Program-made: the position numbers and the translations under genes
In this document: positions 6,079-15,555 of the stretch, piece by piece
How the letters are laid out: each line of letters begins with the position of its first letter
How positions within the stretch are numbered: the first letter of the stretch is position 1
Notes under the pieces: model-generated
What the model was told of the DNA's origin: nothing
Databases searched by the model: none
What the model saw: the letters and a program-made list of their open reading frames with translations, nothing else
Source: Caulobacter segnis
Lineage (GTDB): Bacteria > Pseudomonadota > Alphaproteobacteria > Caulobacterales > Caulobacteraceae
Reading direction: 5' to 3'
DNA length: 19,549 nucleotides
NCBI RefSeq assembly: GCF_003243465.1
Contig: NZ_QFQZ01000081.1
Coordinates: 1-19,549 of the forward strand

Positions 6079-6236
6079 CGGGCGAGGCTCCCAATCTGGA
6101 GGGGCTGGGCGGTGGTCGTGGGAAACGGTTTGGGGAGCACGGCGGTCGCGGCGGTCAGCGCGGCCGTCCCGCCCAGCAGGGCGGCGACGAACCAGCGCGG
6201 AGCCGTCACGCCGCGTCGGGGCGTGTAGCGTCTCAT
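6075..6236 (-). CDS. Small single-pass membrane protein, unknown function
   Basis: A possible 53-residue protein: a basic N-terminus (MRRYTPRRGVTAPR), one hydrophobic helix (WFVAALLGGTAALTAATAVL) and a short polar tail ending IGSLAR. This is the arrangement of a small inner-membrane protein with a positive-inside start, or of an uncleaved signal anchor. Its TGA stop overlaps the triple ATG of the Atu4866-like gene, typical of coupled genes. I chose the ATG at 6234-6236 because the longer open frame back to 6491 crosses the inverted-repeat operator and the AraC start. No strong Shine-Dalgarno precedes the ATG. I do not recognise a family. It may instead be a non-coding leader, and conservation would decide. 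Confidence 0.5.
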   Translation of the reverse strand: MRRYTPRRGVTAPRWFVAALLGGTAALTAATAVLPKPFPTTTAQPLQIGSLAR

Positions 6237-6336
6237 CGCAGAGCTCAGGTTTTCGGGGTTGGCCGCATCGGGGAGCGGAACAAGGCCACTATGCGGCGCC
6301 AGCCCGTCCAGTCGGTAGATTGATGCTCCGGCATGA

Positions 6337-6387
6337 TTGCACGATCCTCCGTAAGCGAGCGGCGTCGCGTGACGGAGGATCGTGCAA
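6337..6387. promoter_or_regulatory. Perfect 16-bp inverted repeat, probable operator of the AraC-family regulator
   Basis: TTGCACGATCCTCCGT (6337-6352) and its exact reverse complement (6372-6387) are separated by 19 bases. They lie in the divergent intergenic region, 36 bases before the AraC-family start codon and 100 bases before the micro-ORF. Arm length and the ~35-bp centre spacing suit two AraC-type monomer sites in inverted orientation. A terminator is unlikely, since no T-tract follows either arm. The obvious candidate ligand is the adjacent regulator (autoregulation plus control of the divergent pair), which is inference. Confidence 0.75.
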
Positions 6388-6423
6388 GGCTTACAAATAG
6401 CCTCGTCCAGACAAGGAATAGCG

Positions 6424-7335
<912 letters not shown>

Positions 7336-8168
7336 GGGCTTCGGTTTCGGGCGGCGTCAGAGCGGCGGCGGGCTGCGGCCGGTTGTTGTCGCTGGGGACG
7401 AGCCGACCGCCTGACTTTACCAACGCGGCGTAGGCCTCTGCCTGGCGTGAGAAGTCCGCCCCTTTCGGAAAGACCGCGTCGAAGCGCGGGTCGCGCCTGA
7501 GCGCGGCTCCAATTGCTGTCGAGAGGACGCCGGCGATCGAGCCGACCTCCGCGTCATCGCAGGCGCGCCGCAGATGCCGCGCCTGGCCGGGGACGAGCAG
7601 GGTCACGTCCCAGGATACGCCGTCGACGCAGAGCGCCGAGACCGCGCCGCCGCCATAGTCAACGATCACCGCGCGCGGCTGGCTCCAGGCGGGATCGCCG
7701 GAGATCGATCGCAATGCGTCCCTCGCGGGGCGTTCAAGTTCAGCGCTGACGTCGACGCGACGGCCGATCTCCGGCGTGCAGCAGCCAAGTCCGGCGCGCG
7801 CCTGGACGAAGGCTCGGCCGTCGTCGCGCAGAGTGAGGCGGATGACAGCCTGGCGGACGTCGCCCGCGGGCCTGGCCCAGACCTCAAGGATCAGCTCCCC
7901 CTTGCGCAGGATCTGGCTCTGCAAGGGTTGCAAGCCCCAGAGCCGGTAGAGCAGGGGCTCGACGCCGTTGTCGATGGCGGCGGGGCGCTCGCCCTTGCCC
8001 AGGCGGCGACCGTACAGCGGCTCGATCTCGGACGGCGGACGCGCAACCTTGGGCGACCACCAGGCGGCGGGATCAGGCGGCTGAGCCTGTTGGGCGGCGC
8101 CGTCCGGACCAAGGGCGAGAGCCAGCCCCGCGATCAGTCCGGTCAGGCCGCTCATCCGCCCATCTCCG

Positions 8169-8726
8169 CTACATGCCCTCGACGCCCCGCTCGATGGAAA
8201 GGACGCCGGTCCGGGAAAGTTCCACGAGGCCAAGCGGGCGCATCAGGTCGAGGAACTTGTCGATCTTGGACGGCGCGCCCGAGATCTCGAACACGAAGCT
8301 CTCCAGCGTCGTGTCGACCGGCTTGGCGCGGAAGATCTCGGCGATACGCAGCGCCTCGACGCGGTCGACGCCCGAGCCGCGCACCTTGACCAGGGCCAGC
8401 TCACGCTCGACGCCGTTGGGATCGCGGGTCACGTCGTGCACGCGGCGGACGTTCACGACCTTGTTCAGCTGGGCCTCGATCTGGTCCAGCACCTGCCGCG
8501 TGCCGCGCGTCACCACGGTGATGCGGCTGGTGTGCGACTTGCGGTCGGTCTCGGCGACCGTGAGGCTTTCGATGTTGTAGCCACGGGCGGCGAACAGGCC
8601 GACGACTCGATGCAGCACGCCCGGCTCGTTGTCGACGAGCAGGGCGAACGTCGCCGTCTGTTCGGCTTGCTCGTTGGGGCTAAGGTCGTAGGCCGAGGCG
8701 GGGGCGGGTTGGGTGTTCGTGGTCAT
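8169..8726 (-). CDS. ilvN: Acetolactate synthase small (regulatory) subunit
   Basis: This subunit activates the IlvB catalytic subunit and confers feedback inhibition, classically by valine. The 185-residue protein has an N-terminal ACT domain (TATFALLVDNEPGVLHRVVG, then LFAARGYNIESLTVAETD and SRITVVTRGT). A C-terminal ALS-small-subunit domain follows (RELALVKVRG, then FVFEISGAPSKIDKFLDLMR and GLVELSRTG). The valine-site turn D-N-E-P-G-V is intact. It begins 30 bases after the ilvB stop and is expressed from the attenuated ilvB promoter. The symbol ilvH is used for the same family in other annotations. Confidence 0.96.
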   Translation of the reverse strand: MTTNTQPAPASAYDLSPNEQAEQTATFALLVDNEPGVLHRVVGLFAARGYNIESLTVAETDRKSHTSRITVVTRGTRQVLDQIEAQLNKVVNVRRVHDVTRDPNGVERELALVKVRGSGVDRVEALRIAEIFRAKPVDTTLESFVFEISGAPSKIDKFLDLMRPLGLVELSRTGVLSIERGVEGM

Positions 8727-8756
8727 CTTGGCTCTTCTTCTAACCCGTTCCGCCGC

Positions 8757-10568
<1,812 letters not shown>

Positions 10569-10604
10569 GGAACGATCCGGGGAAAGGCGGGAAGGGTGTA
10601 GGCG

Positions 10605-10633
10605 GAAAAGAAAAAAGGTCCCGAAGGACCTTT
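10605..10633 (-). terminator. Attenuator terminator of the ilvBN leader
   Basis: On the minus strand, AAAGGTCC, loop TTCG and GGACCTTT form an 8-bp perfect stem followed by TTTCTTTT. This is a textbook intrinsic terminator placed between the leader peptide and ilvB. Its 5' arm (AAGGTC) can pair alternatively with GACCTT just after the leader stop region (10665-10670), so exclusive structures are possible. Confidence 0.9.
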
Positions 10634-10668
10634 GCGCGCGCGACCGAACTACGGCGTGACTTCTAAGG

Positions 10669-10716
10669 TCACGTCGCGGACGGCCGCTCCATAAGTACGA
10701 TCATGGTTTTGCGCAC
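10669..10716 (-). CDS. ilvBN leader peptide (MRKTMIVLMERPSAT)
   Basis: A 15-codon frame starts at GTG 10716 with a GGAG site 8 bases upstream, and ends in TGA at 10669-10671. It contains Met-Ile-Val-Leu-Met in succession, so ribosome stalling would report the supply of exactly the amino acids made by the IlvBN pathway. The stop codon lies in a self-complementary stretch (CGTGAC...GTCACG). That stretch can fold on itself or pair with the terminator arm, the architecture expected for transcription attenuation. An internal ATG (10704) could also initiate, giving an 11-residue peptide. Attenuation of ilvBN in Caulobacter is, to my recollection, already reported; the details here come from the sequence. 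Confidence 0.85.
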   Translation of the reverse strand: MRKTMIVLMERPSAT

Positions 10717-10743
10717 GAGTCTTGCTCCAAAGCTACGGAATGG

Positions 10744-10772
10744 GTCATCGCATGCGCGCATTAACCCGTCAA
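10744..10772 (-). promoter_or_regulatory. Probable ilvBN promoter
   Basis: TTGACG (10767-10772 on the minus strand) matches the -35 consensus used by housekeeping promoters in Caulobacter. The -10 region about 14-17 bases downstream (GCGATG / GATGAC) is a weak match. Transcription would start near 10738, leaving about 20 bases before the leader-peptide GTG, a suitable length for an attenuator. Confidence 0.5.
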
Positions 10773-10889
10773 GGCGCGCCTTGTCGCAAGGATGTGCCTT
10801 TTTTAGCGGTGTGACCTTACCGGAGTTTCACGTGACAGGGGCAGGTTTTCCCCAGCACGGTCGCGGTCCCGCAATTCAGGAGCGTCCTA

Positions 10890-11957
10890 GTGTTCGGTCG
10901 GCGCGAATTTCTAGTTGGAGCCGCGGCGCTTGGCCTCGCCGGTCAGGCCTCCGCCTCGGTGCTATCGGGGAGAGCCGCCGACCAGGCGGTCGATGCTTTC
11001 CTGAAGGTCCAGCCGTTCCAAGGTGTTGTGCTGGTCGGCAGGGCCGGCAAGCCGATCTTTTCGAGGACGGTTGGCTTCGCGGACATCGAAGCCAAGAAGC
11101 CGGCCACGCTGGACACGCCATACATCATCGCCTCGATCTCGAAGTGGCTGACATCCGCGGCGCTGCTGAAGCTGGCCGAGCTTGGCAAGGTCGATCTCGA
11201 CGCCCCGATCCTGACTTACTTGCCGGACTACCGCGCCGACACCGGGGCCAAGGTCAAGCTCCGTCACCTGATGACGAACATCAGCGGCGTGCCGAACGGC
11301 TTTGCGTCCTGGACCAAGGCCAATCCTGATCCGGACCTGTTCAAGAGGCCGATGACGACCGCCCAAGCCGTCAAGCTGTGGTGCTCAGGCGATCTGGCGT
11401 TCGAGCCCGGGACCAAGTTCGACTACGCCATGACCAACTGGGTGATCATCACTGCGATCATCGAGGCGGTTACGGGCCAAGCCTATGCGGACGCCATGTC
11501 AAGGCTGGTCGTCGCGCCTTTGGGCCTGGCGCGCACCACGCCGATCGACCCGCCTGACCTCGCCGTCTCCTACCGTACGCTGGAGCCTCTGGTGCGTCGG
11601 ACGAACGACCGCTTCCCGTTCATGGCCGCTAGCGGCGGCTATTGCAGCACGGCGGGCGACCTGCTGAAGGCGGCGCACGCGGTCTTGGATGGCGGGTTCC
11701 TGCCGCCGACGCGGAAGCGGGAGCTGCTGACCGTCGGCTGGCCGGACCAGAACTACGCCCTGGGCGGACGGGTCAGGACCCTGTTCGCCGACGGCATGCC
11801 GCGCGTCTTCGCTTGGGAGACGGGCAATGCGGCCGGCTTCCGCTCGGTGCTGGGTCATCGCTTCGACGACCAGACGACGGTCGTGCTGCTGAACAACACC
11901 AGCATCAGCCAAAAGGCGATGGACGAGTTCGCCTATAGCCTGTTCGCGACGGCTTAG
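10890..11957 (+). CDS. Tat-exported beta-lactamase-fold serine hydrolase with degenerate motifs
   Basis: A 355-residue protein with a twin-arginine signal peptide (GRREFLVGAAALGLAGQASA, cleavage near residue 22), hence folded before export to the periplasm. The fold is that of class C beta-lactamase-related hydrolases. The nucleophile motif S82-I-S-K85 is intact within YIIASISKWLTSAALL. The second motif, normally Tyr-x-Asn, reads Y179-A-M181 in KFDYAMTNWVII. The third, normally His/Lys-x-Gly, reads E310-T-G312 in AWETGNAAGF. Activity may therefore be altered or lost. The start is GTG 10890, with AGGAG 8-9 bases upstream and the Tat motif directly after. Its stop codon overlaps the convergent CinA-domain gene by four bases. 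The product is a paralogue-type relative of the larger hydrolase at 1261-3405. Confidence 0.88.
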   Translation: MFGRREFLVGAAALGLAGQASASVLSGRAADQAVDAFLKVQPFQGVVLVGRAGKPIFSRTVGFADIEAKKPATLDTPYIIASISKWLTSAALLKLAELGKVDLDAPILTYLPDYRADTGAKVKLRHLMTNISGVPNGFASWTKANPDPDLFKRPMTTAQAVKLWCSGDLAFEPGTKFDYAMTNWVIITAIIEAVTGQAYADAMSRLVVAPLGLARTTPIDPPDLAVSYRTLEPLVRRTNDRFPFMAASGGYCSTAGDLLKAAHAVLDGGFLPPTRKRELLTVGWPDQNYALGGRVRTLFADGMPRVFAWETGNAAGFRSVLGHRFDDQTTVVLLNNTSISQKAMDEFAYSLFATA

Positions 11958-12439
11958 GTTTCCAACGTTCGGGCCAGCAGCTCCAGCGCCGCGACGGCGA
12001 AGGCCTGCATGTTGCCGGCGCGGTCGCCGCGGCCGGTCTCGAGCGTCGTGCTGGCCGAGGTTTCCTGGCCCACCACGGCCATACAGCAGTGGCCCGGCGC
12101 GTCGCCGTAGCGGTTGCCGTCGGGCCCCGCCGCGCCCGTCTCCGCAAGTCCCCAAGTCGCCTTGAGGTTCTTGCGGGCCACTCGGGCCAGCAGTTCCGCA
12201 TAGGGTTCGCTGGCCGAGCGGAGGCCATTCATGGCCTTCTGCGGGATGTCCATCAGGGTCAGCCGCGCACGGGCCGTATAGACCACCGCGCCGCCGACAT
12301 AGAACTTCGACGCGCCCGGCACCGCCAGCAGCGCCGCCGAGATCAGGCCGCCGGCCGACGACTCCGCGACGGCGACGGTCTCGCCTCGGGCGATCAGGCG
12401 TTCGGCGACGCGTTCGGCGAGGGCGGCAAGGTCGGGCAT
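11954..12439 (-). CDS. CinA C-terminal-domain protein (PncC-like)
   Basis: A 161-residue stand-alone CinA C-terminal domain. Canonical members (PncC) deamidate nicotinamide mononucleotide during pyridine-nucleotide recycling in the cytosol. VAVAESSAGGLISAALLAVP matches the A-E-S-C-T-G-G-L block, and AETGAAGPDGNRYGDAPGHC matches the A-x-(S/T)-G-I-A-G-P-x-G block. The catalytic Ser (S27) and Tyr (Y54) are present. The Lys expected five residues after Tyr (Y-x-x-x-x-K) is Arg59 here, and the G-P-D-G loop is followed by an unusual N-R-Y-G-D-A-P-G-H. Deamidase activity is therefore uncertain. The start at 12439 has AAGGAAG upstream, and the frame extending to 12493 has no such site. The gene is convergent with the Tat-exported hydrolase. 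Confidence 0.83.
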   Translation of the reverse strand: MPDLAALAERVAERLIARGETVAVAESSAGGLISAALLAVPGASKFYVGGAVVYTARARLTLMDIPQKAMNGLRSASEPYAELLARVARKNLKATWGLAETGAAGPDGNRYGDAPGHCCMAVVGQETSASTTLETGRGDRAGNMQAFAVAALELLARTLET

Positions 12440-12559
12440 CGGGACTTCCTTAGGCTTCGGCTCCCTCCATAGGGACAAGTCGCGGCGCTGCAAACACGGT
12501 CTATCGCCAAGATTGCGCGGGTGTGGTCACGATGCCCAAGCTCAACCTTGGAGGTTCAT

Positions 12560-13075
12560 TTGCTGGTCCAAGCCGCTCCGCCGCCCGCCGCCGTTGCTCC
12601 CGCGCCAACGCCGCCGACGCTTCAACGGCTGGCCCCGATCGCGCAGAAGGCCAAGGCGTTGACGCTGACCAAGGGCGGCCGGACGGAGAATATGGTGGTG
12701 CGCTACCAGATCTTCCTGCGGACGGTCGCGAAGCCGGGCGCGGTCCCGGCGGCGCCGGAGGGCGTGACGGTGTCGGCGATCCCCTGTGTCTGGGTCGTCG
12801 AGTCCTATCTGCAGCGCGACCTCTGCTTCTATTCGATCACCGGCTTGCTGGGCTGCGAGGCCGGCGCCACCAAGCCGCTGCAAGCGATCGAGAACGGCCA
12901 GGCGGATCTCCCGGCGGGGACCACCTGCGAAGTCTTCGCCAAGCCGGTGACGGCCGCAGAGGACCGGGTGATCGCCAACTTGGATCGCCTCAAGGTCCAG
13001 ATGTTCGAGGAAGACTACCAGCTGGCCGTGAGGCCTCGGCTGCTGAAGGCGGGCGTCACCCTGACGGAGCGCTAA
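12560..13075 (+). CDS. Hypothetical protein with Pro/Ala-rich N-terminus
   Basis: I do not recognise a family. A frame of 171 residues starts at TTG 12560, preceded by GGAGG at 5-base spacing; GTG 12521 would add 13 residues without a ribosome-binding site. The N-terminus (MLVQAAPPPAAVAPAPTPP) is Pro/Ala-rich. The remainder is a mixed globular domain with strands such as MVVRYQIFLRTV and CVWVVESYLQRDLCFYSITG and a C-terminal helix (DRVIANLDRLKVQMFEED). Four cysteines (in IPCVW, RDLCF, LLGCE and TTCEV) would suit an exported disulfide protein, yet no signal peptide is visible. The true start may lie elsewhere or the signal may have been lost. Codon usage looks like that of real genes. The 3' end overlaps the convergent miaA end by 20 bases. 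Confidence 0.65.
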   Translation: MLVQAAPPPAAVAPAPTPPTLQRLAPIAQKAKALTLTKGGRTENMVVRYQIFLRTVAKPGAVPAAPEGVTVSAIPCVWVVESYLQRDLCFYSITGLLGCEAGATKPLQAIENGQADLPAGTTCEVFAKPVTAAEDRVIANLDRLKVQMFEEDYQLAVRPRLLKAGVTLTER

Positions 13076-13955
13076 TTCGCTCCCAGTCGGGCGTCTGGTT
13101 GCGGAACCAAGTCAGCTGGCGCTTGGCGTAGCGGCGGGTCTCCTGCCGCGCGGCCTCCAGCGCCTGTTCCAGCGTGGTCTCGCCCCGCAGATGGGCGGCG
13201 AACTCGCGATAGCCGACGGCCTTCAGTGCGGGGAGGGACGAGTCGAGACTCCGCGCCTCCATCGCCCGCACCTCTTCCAGCGCGCCGTGCTCGAGCATGA
13301 CGGCCAGGCGGGCGTCGCAGCGGGCGTAGAGCTCGGCGCGCGGGGGATCGAGCACCAGGCCCTTCCAGCTTCCAGGCTCCAAGGCCGGTTTGGTGTCGGT
13401 CTGCCAGGCGGTCAGGGACTTGCCGGTCGCGACCACTACGGCGTGAGCGCGAACCAGGCGCTGGCGGTCGCCGACCTCGATGCGGGCCTCGGCCTCCGGA
13501 TCGAGCGGCTTGAGGATTTCGCGGAATTCCGCCTCGCCTCGCGCCGCGTAAAGCAGGCCGGAAATCTCGCGCTGGGTCTCCGGCACCGGCGGCACGTCGG
13601 CCAGGCCATGGGTCAGGGCGCGGAAATAGAGACCGGTGCCGCCGACGACGATCGCCGGATTGCCTCGCGCGGCGATCTCGGAGAGCGCGGTCGTCGCCGC
13701 TTCCAGCCAGCGCCCGACCGACCAGCCGACCGCCGCGTCCACGACGCCGAACAGGTGGTGGGGCGCACGCGCCAGCTCCTCGGGTGAGGGGCCAGCAGTC
13801 AGGACCCGCAGGCCGGCATAGATCTGCATCGAGTCGGCGTTGACGATCTCGCCGCCGATCCGCTCGGCCAATTGCAGCGCGTGGGCCGACTTGCCGCTTG
13901 CGGTCGGGCCCGCGATCAGCCAGATGCGGGGCGCGATGTCCGAACTCTCCACCAT
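13056..13955 (-). CDS. miaA: tRNA dimethylallyltransferase
   Basis: MiaA transfers the dimethylallyl group to the N6 of A37 in tRNAs that read codons starting with U. The 299-residue protein has the P-loop GPTASGKS at residues 16-23, the substrate-binding loop IVNADSMQIYAGLRVLT, the VVGGTGLYFRALTHGL motif and the C-terminal block ALKAVGYREF plus ETRRYAKRQLTWFRNQ. All are diagnostic of MiaA. I prefer the ATG at 13955, with GAGGA 8 bases upstream; the ATG at 13973 lacks a site. Either way, the 5' end overlaps the divergent serB start, and no usable start leaves the overlap empty. The 3' end overlaps the convergent hypothetical gene by 20 bases. Confidence 0.96.
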   Translation of the reverse strand: MVESSDIAPRIWLIAGPTASGKSAHALQLAERIGGEIVNADSMQIYAGLRVLTAGPSPEELARAPHHLFGVVDAAVGWSVGRWLEAATTALSEIAARGNPAIVVGGTGLYFRALTHGLADVPPVPETQREISGLLYAARGEAEFREILKPLDPEAEARIEVGDRQRLVRAHAVVVATGKSLTAWQTDTKPALEPGSWKGLVLDPPRAELYARCDARLAVMLEHGALEEVRAMEARSLDSSLPALKAVGYREFAAHLRGETTLEQALEAARQETRRYAKRQLTWFRNQTPDWERISAPSG

Positions 13956-14814
13956 TCCGACCGTCCTCACCATCGTCGGGGCGAACCCCGACGCCTACGC
14001 AGAAGCCGTTTCGCGCGTCGAACGCCTGCTGTCCAGCCGTCAGGACGAGCTGGGGCGATTGGCCATAGACGTCTTCGTCGAGAGCGGCGACCTGGAAGCC
14101 TTGAAGGCGGAGCTCGCCGACCTGGCGATCGACTTCGCGCTCCAGCCCGTCGAGAACCGCCGCAAGCGCCTGCTGATCGCCGACATGGACTCGACGATCA
14201 TCAACGTCGAATGCCTGGACGAGCTGGCCGACTTCGCTGGCGTGAAGGCCCAGGTCTCGGAGATCACCGAGCGGGCGATGCGCGGGGAACTGGCCTTCGA
14301 GGGCGCGTTGCGCGAACGGGTCGGCATGCTGAAGGGCCTGTCGGTCGACGCGCTGCAGAGCTGTTACGACCAGCGGGTCCGGTTGAACCCCGGCGCGCGG
14401 ACCCTGGTCACGACGATGGCCCAGCATGGCGCGCGCTGCGCCCTGGTCTCGGGCGGCTTCACGTTCTTCACCAGTCGGGTGGCGGAAGCGGCGGGCTTCC
14501 ACCTGAACCGCGCCAACACCCTGATCGAACGGGACGGCACCCTGACCGGCGAGGTCGGCGATCCGATCCTGGGCAAGGAGGCCAAGCTGGCGGCTCTGCG
14601 CGAGGAAACGGCGGCCCTGGGGCTGACGCCCGCCGACGCGCTAGCGGTCGGCGACGGGGCCAATGACCTGGCGATGATCGAGGCCGCGGGCCTGGGCGTC
14701 GCCTACCGCGCCAAGCCGATCGTGGCGGCCCAGGCCGACGCCAAGGTCGACCATACCGACCTGACGACCTTGCTCTACTTCCAGGGCTACAAGGCCGAGG
14801 AGTTCGTCTCGTGA
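13936..14814 (+). CDS. serB: Phosphoserine phosphatase
   Basis: SerB performs the last step of serine biosynthesis, hydrolysing O-phosphoserine. The 292-residue protein has an N-terminal ACT-like region (LTIVGANPDAYAEAVSRVER). The HAD core follows: motif I D83-M-D85-S-T in LLIADMDSTIINVECLDELA, motif II S-G-G in ALVSGGFTFFTSR, a conserved lysine (GKEAK), and motif IV GDGANDLAMIEAAGLG. ATG 13936 is the only start before the conserved N-terminal strand. The gene overlaps miaA head to head by 20 bases and is coupled to the following HAD phosphatase by a GTGA overlap, so serB and the HAD gene are probably cotranscribed. Confidence 0.96.
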   Translation: MSELSTIPTVLTIVGANPDAYAEAVSRVERLLSSRQDELGRLAIDVFVESGDLEALKAELADLAIDFALQPVENRRKRLLIADMDSTIINVECLDELADFAGVKAQVSEITERAMRGELAFEGALRERVGMLKGLSVDALQSCYDQRVRLNPGARTLVTTMAQHGARCALVSGGFTFFTSRVAEAAGFHLNRANTLIERDGTLTGEVGDPILGKEAKLAALREETAALGLTPADALAVGDGANDLAMIEAAGLGVAYRAKPIVAAQADAKVDHTDLTTLLYFQGYKAEEFVS

Positions 14815-15476
14815 GCTTTCCCCGCCGCGTCGACGCCGTGGTCTTCGACATGGACGGGCTGCTGCTGGACACCGAGATCGTCTACCGCGCGGCGATGATC
14901 GAGGCGGGAAACGTCTTCGGCGTCCAGTTCACCGGCGAGACCTACGCCTCGATGGTGGGCAAGACCAATCCGGAGTGCGCCGTGATGCTGCGCGAGCTCT
15001 ACGGCGAGACCTTTCCGGTCCAGGCCTATTTCGAGCGGGTCTGGTCCGACGTCGAGGACCTCCTGGAAGCAGAGACCCGATTGAAGGCCGGGGTGGTCGA
15101 GATCCTCGACTATCTCGACGATCGCGGTCTGCCGCGCGGCATCGCCACCTCGAACGGCATGGCGGCGGTCGAGCGCTATCTGGGGCGGTTCGATCTGCTG
15201 CATCGCTTCAATGCGGTTGTCGCGCACCATGACGTGATGCGCCACAAGCCCAATCCAGATCCCTACCTGCTGGCGGCGGAGCGCATCGGCGTGGATCCCA
15301 GCTACTGCCTGGCGCTCGAGGACTCGCATCCCGGCGTGCGCGCCGCCCACGCGGCGGGCATGATGACGGTGATGGTGCCGGACATCCTCGATCCGAACGA
15401 GGAGATGCACGACAAGTGCGTGCACATCGCCGAGAGCCTGCACCACGTCATGGACCTGCTGAAGGCCTCGGCCTGA
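14811..15476 (+). CDS. HAD-superfamily phosphatase (beta-phosphoglucomutase / Gph-like)
   Basis: A 221-residue cytosolic HAD hydrolase with a subfamily I cap. Motif I is D13-M-D15-G in AVVFDMDGLLLDTE, motif II is RGIATSNGMAAVE, the lysine is in RHKPNPDPYLLAAERIG, and motif IV is CLALEDSHPGVRAAHAAGMM. The sequence belongs to the broad group containing beta-phosphoglucomutase, phosphoglycolate phosphatase and sugar-phosphate phosphatases. The substrate cannot be named. The GTG start at 14811 overlaps the serB stop (GTGA), indicating translational coupling. A housekeeping or metabolite-repair role next to serB is possible but is inference. Confidence 0.9.
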   Translation: MSFPRRVDAVVFDMDGLLLDTEIVYRAAMIEAGNVFGVQFTGETYASMVGKTNPECAVMLRELYGETFPVQAYFERVWSDVEDLLEAETRLKAGVVEILDYLDDRGLPRGIATSNGMAAVERYLGRFDLLHRFNAVVAHHDVMRHKPNPDPYLLAAERIGVDPSYCLALEDSHPGVRAAHAAGMMTVMVPDILDPNEEMHDKCVHIAESLHHVMDLLKASA

Positions 15477-15555
15477 TGCCTTCGGCGCCGGCGCGCTCTT
15501 GTAAAAGCCGGGCGCGGCGCGGATATGGGGGCTCGCAACACGAGGCCTGACTGAC

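Noticed and set aside
6337..6387. Intrinsic terminator
   Set aside because: The 16-bp arms are GC-mixed with a 19-base loop and no T-tract on either strand, and they lie between divergent genes.
10761..10767. CtrA cell-cycle regulator site (TTAACC near 10761; similar half-sites at 18248 and 19536)
   Set aside because: Only single TTAA half-sites are present. The full TTAA-N7-TTAA pattern is not found.
12523..13131. Alternative plus-strand frame over the hypothetical gene
   Set aside because: Its product is Gly/Arg-rich and low-complexity. The 12560 frame has a ribosome-binding site and ordinary protein composition.
13072..14502. A 476-codon minus-strand frame spanning miaA and antisense to serB
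   Set aside because: It shares strand but not frame with miaA, is Arg-rich and lacks motifs, while miaA and serB are both secure.
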